NCBI GenBank assembly: GCA_049582065.1
Contig: JBAUTF010000207.1
Location: 1 to 8,347 of the forward strand
From: DATKSS01 sp049582065
Lineage (GTDB): Bacteria > Chloroflexota > Dormibacteria > Dormibacterales > Dormibacteraceae
DNA: 8,347 nucleotides
Reading direction: 5' to 3'
The notes beneath the pieces were generated by a model that ran no database searches, was not told the DNA's origin, and saw only the letters and a list, made by a program, of their open reading frames with translations. Both the position numbers and the translations under genes were made by a program. Within the stretch, counting starts at the first letter, position 1. Each line of letters begins with the position of its first letter. Positions 6,109 to 8,347 of the stretch are shown here, one piece after another.

Positions 6109-7197
6109 ATGCATCCTCGGATCATCCTCACCATCGCCCTCAAAGACCTGAGAGATGCGATTCGGGACGGGCGAATCCTGATGGCGCTCCTGCTGCCCAT
6201 CGGGCTCGGAGTTGTCTACGACGTGGTCATGCCGGACGTGCAGAAGCCCGTTGTCACTGTGGCCATCGCCTCAGTGAACACCACTCAGTTGCCGGCAGCT
6301 CTACGCGCCATCGCGGGGTCGACCGTGGATCTGAGGTTTAACAACGTCTCGTCGGCTGCCGAAGTGACGGCTCAGGTCGAGGCAAAGAAAGCCGATGTCG
6401 GCCTTGTGCTTCCCGCCGGCTTCGACGCCGCGGTCGCCGCCGGATCGGCTCCCGCATTGTCCGTCGTGCAGCCGCCAGGTAGTTCGACTCTAGGAGCGAT
6501 CTATATCGCGTCGGCGCTCGACGGGGCGCTGAGGAGCATGGCGGGACAGCACGCGCCCGCCGTCATCACGACCCATACCGCGCAGCCCGCCCATGACGCT
6601 GCATCCGTCATGACCAATCTCGGCGCCCGGAAGTACATGGTCCTCGGGACCCTCATCATGCTTATCGCGATGATCGCGATCTACGTCCTGCCAATCATCC
6701 TGACTGAGGAATTCGAGAAGAAGACGGCGGACGCCCTCTTGATGGTCGGGACCCAATCCGACGTGGTCGCGGCTAAAGTCGCGGTTGGGCTGACCTATCT
6801 CGCAGTCTCTGTTCCACTTCTGCTGGTAGTAGCAAAGATGGCTCCCGCAAATCTGCCTCTCTTCGCGGGCGCGCTCGTGCTCCTCGCCGTGACAATGATC
6901 GGCTTCGGCCTGCTGCTTGGCGCACTCGTGCGCAGCGTCAGTCAGTTGAACACGTGGTCGAGCATTCCCCTCCTGCTGGTCCTCATGCCGGTCTTCTTCG
7001 TAGCACTCGACCTGCCCTCCTGGGTGCAAACGGTGCTTGGTGCCACTCCGGGGAGTCAGGCGATGAGGCTTCTGGTCGACGGACTCACCGGACAAGCCAT
7101 GTATGGCGGCTGGACCTTGGGGTTTGGCGTGATCGGCGCATGGGCTGTTGCCGTCTACGCCGTCTTGATTCGAACGCTCTCTCGCAGAGAGGCGTGA
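6109..7197 (+). CDS. ABC-2 type transporter permease
   Basis: 362 residues. One membrane helix near 23-41 is followed by a large soluble segment (about 45-170), then five helices near 176-198, 224-242, 249-274, 284-301 and 335-355. That architecture matches ABC2 permeases of the NatB/YhgE-like group with a large outside loop. EEFEKKTADALL (200-211), in the loop after the second helix, resembles the coupling helix contacting the ATPase. The start is well fixed: GGAGG begins immediately after the ATPase stop, with ATG 6109 five bases past it, so the genes are coupled. With the ATPase it should form a four-domain exporter. The substrate cannot be told from sequence; candidates are drugs, lipids, sodium or small peptides. 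Confidence 0.88.
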   Translation: MHPRIILTIALKDLRDAIRDGRILMALLLPIGLGVVYDVVMPDVQKPVVTVAIASVNTTQLPAALRAIAGSTVDLRFNNVSSAAEVTAQVEAKKADVGLVLPAGFDAAVAAGSAPALSVVQPPGSSTLGAIYIASALDGALRSMAGQHAPAVITTHTAQPAHDAASVMTNLGARKYMVLGTLIMLIAMIAIYVLPIILTEEFEKKTADALLMVGTQSDVVAAKVAVGLTYLAVSVPLLLVVAKMAPANLPLFAGALVLLAVTMIGFGLLLGALVRSVSQLNTWSSIPLLLVLMPVFFVALDLPSWVQTVLGATPGSQAMRLLVDGLTGQAMYGGWTLGFGVIGAWAVAVYAVLIRTLSRREA

Positions 7198-7267
7198 GTC
7201 GAATGCAAAGGCTTTCTTGGCGCAGCCCCAAGTTGCTACCAACTCTGCAATCAGGGAAAAGGATTCG

Positions 7268-7636
7268 ATGACCCGGCAACCCATGAATGCGATTGCCGCC
7301 TTGGCAGGAGCTTGGCTTCCGGTCGGAGCCGGCGCCGGCATCCTAATCGGTGCGATTCATGGTCAACTCACCGGCTTCATCGTGGCGGGAAGCGCAGCAG
7401 GTGTCGTTCTGGCCTGGCTGACCCTGACCATCGCCACGCTTCCGTCCGAGAGGCGGCCGACTTGGATGTACCTTGCCAGCGGCATGATGTTGACTGGCTC
7501 GATGGGCTTTGCGGTGGGTGCAGCCTTTGTGCCTGATCGGGTGCTCGCATACAGCGCCCTCGCCGCAGCACTGTTTCTACCCGCTGCTATCTGGCTGTGG
7601 TCTTACTACCGGTCTCCAAGGAGAAGCGTTACGTGA
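7268..7636 (+). CDS. Small four-helix membrane protein of unknown function
   Basis: 122 residues from ATG 7268, preceded by an A/G-rich GGGAAAAGGA. A TTG at 7217 (17 residues longer) is possible but has no ribosome site. Four predicted membrane helices lie near 8-27, 33-53, 62-84 and 87-107; the polar tail ends YYRSPRRSVT. The first hairpin, around GAGAGILIGAIHG and VAGSAAGVVLAWL, is glycine/alanine-patterned much like the 67-aa protein encoded on the other strand at 4776-4979. It follows the permease by 70 bases, on the same strand. Its stop overlaps the next start by GTGA, so it belongs to the operon. No family is recognised. It may stabilise or accompany the exporter; this is inference from context. 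Confidence 0.7.
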   Translation: MTRQPMNAIAALAGAWLPVGAGAGILIGAIHGQLTGFIVAGSAAGVVLAWLTLTIATLPSERRPTWMYLASGMMLTGSMGFAVGAAFVPDRVLAYSALAAALFLPAAIWLWSYYRSPRRSVT

Positions 7637-8331
7637 CCGCGCCAATGTTGAGTCGCTCGCCGCTCCACACGCGATCCGACCCCAATTCCGATGCCGAAGC
7701 ACTCGGCTCGTCCGACCAAGACGATGTATCAATCGTTCACGTGGGCGAGGGCGGCGACACAACAAAGACGCTGGCTCAGCTCCAGGTCGAGATAATCAAG
7801 TCAGCCAAACGCGGCTACCCGATTCTCATATCGGGTGCGGCGTTCTTCGCACTGATCGCCGCGCTTGGAAGGGTGATCCCGCTCCACACTCTAGGTCTTG
7901 CGTGGATCTTTGGAATGATGGTCATCTTCCCGCTCGGTGTTGCGTTAGGCAGCTTGCTCAATGCTCGAGTCATCACCACGGGCAATCCACTCGGAAACCT
8001 GGGCGGGCTCGTCGCAGGCACGCAGGCATTCTTCATTCCTGTCTTCATCGTTATCTACCAATTCGTACCCCAGTACCTGCCGCTGGCCGTCGGCTTGCTC
8101 GGGGGCGCGCACTTCCTGCCTTATGCCTGGATCTACAGGAGTCGTGCGTATGTGTTTGTGACCCTGGGGACTTGCCTGTCTGCCCTGGTTTTAGGAACGG
8201 CCTTCGTGTCGGTCGCATATACGGTTGTGCCACTGGGCATGGCGGCGGTATTTGCTATTGCGGTGTTTTGGATTGTGAGCGAAAACCGACGAGACCTGGC
8301 TTTGAGCGCTGGCCGGAAATGGCTGCCCTGA
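7633..8331 (+). CDS. DUF7010-like integral membrane protein
   Basis: 232 residues from GTG 7633, which has AAGGAG at 7618-7623 (9-base spacing) and overlaps the previous TGA in GTGA. An ORF start at GTG 7597 is possible but less likely. Residues 1-50 are polar, acidic and probably disordered. The core starts near TLAQLQVEIIKSAKRG (46-61) and carries about six membrane helices. NPLGNLGGLV, QAFFIPVFIVI, and GGAHFLPYAWIYRSRAY are the conserved-looking blocks I associate from memory with the DUF7010 family. No enzymatic motif is evident. The last residues (RKWLP) are followed by the window edge 16 bases later. The long N-terminal extension is unusual for such proteins and could carry a partner contact. 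It is the last gene of the ABC cluster in the window. Confidence 0.7.
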   Translation: MTAPMLSRSPLHTRSDPNSDAEALGSSDQDDVSIVHVGEGGDTTKTLAQLQVEIIKSAKRGYPILISGAAFFALIAALGRVIPLHTLGLAWIFGMMVIFPLGVALGSLLNARVITTGNPLGNLGGLVAGTQAFFIPVFIVIYQFVPQYLPLAVGLLGGAHFLPYAWIYRSRAYVFVTLGTCLSALVLGTAFVSVAYTVVPLGMAAVFAIAVFWIVSENRRDLALSAGRKWLP

Positions 8332-8347
8332 CCGCGCGCCACGCAGG

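Noticed and set aside
6490..7341. Minus-strand 283-codon ORF opposite the permease
   Set aside because: His/Asp/Gln/Arg-rich antisense shadow of a clear membrane protein gene.

Overview
The window looks like a chromosomal segment from a GC-rich bacterium, most likely an actinomycete or a related soil lineage. This is inferred from G/C-rich third codon positions, frequent GTG/TTG starts, tight start/stop overlaps, and a VapBC pair with an apparently leaderless promoter. Nothing here fixes the genus. There are no rRNA or tRNA genes, no CRISPR array, and no recognisable transposase or integrase.

Left block (1-3222, + strand): the 3' part of an M29-type aminopeptidase-like metalloenzyme runs in from the left edge. 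A roughly 300 bp region follows with a weak promoter candidate and a 38-codon proline-rich ORF behind a perfect Shine-Dalgarno. Next come a fold-type III PLP decarboxylase of the LysA superfamily and a VOC/glyoxalase-fold enzyme, joined by an ATGA overlap. The decarboxylase has non-standard active-site motifs, so a small-molecule or peptide-modifying role fits better than housekeeping lysine synthesis. No product can be named.

Middle block (3223-4623): about 690 bp hold no intact gene, only a short coding-like stretch on the minus strand that may be a gene remnant. A compact vapBC-type toxin-antitoxin pair follows, with an extended -10 promoter that probably gives a leaderless mRNA, and a terminator-like hairpin after it.

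Right block (4776-8331): a minus-strand gene for a tiny glycine-zipper membrane protein lies divergent to a four-gene plus-strand cluster. The cluster encodes an ABC ATPase (DrrA/CcmA/NatA type), an ABC-2 permease with a large loop between its first two membrane segments, a four-helix small membrane protein that also carries a glycine-rich helical hairpin, and a six-helix DUF7010-like membrane protein. The ATPase-permease pair should form a homodimer-type exporter of lipophilic or peptide substrates. The other membrane proteins are of unknown function and may be accessory or immunity-like subunits. The least-described parts of the window are the small ORF/decarboxylase/VOC unit and the ABC cluster with its small membrane partners.
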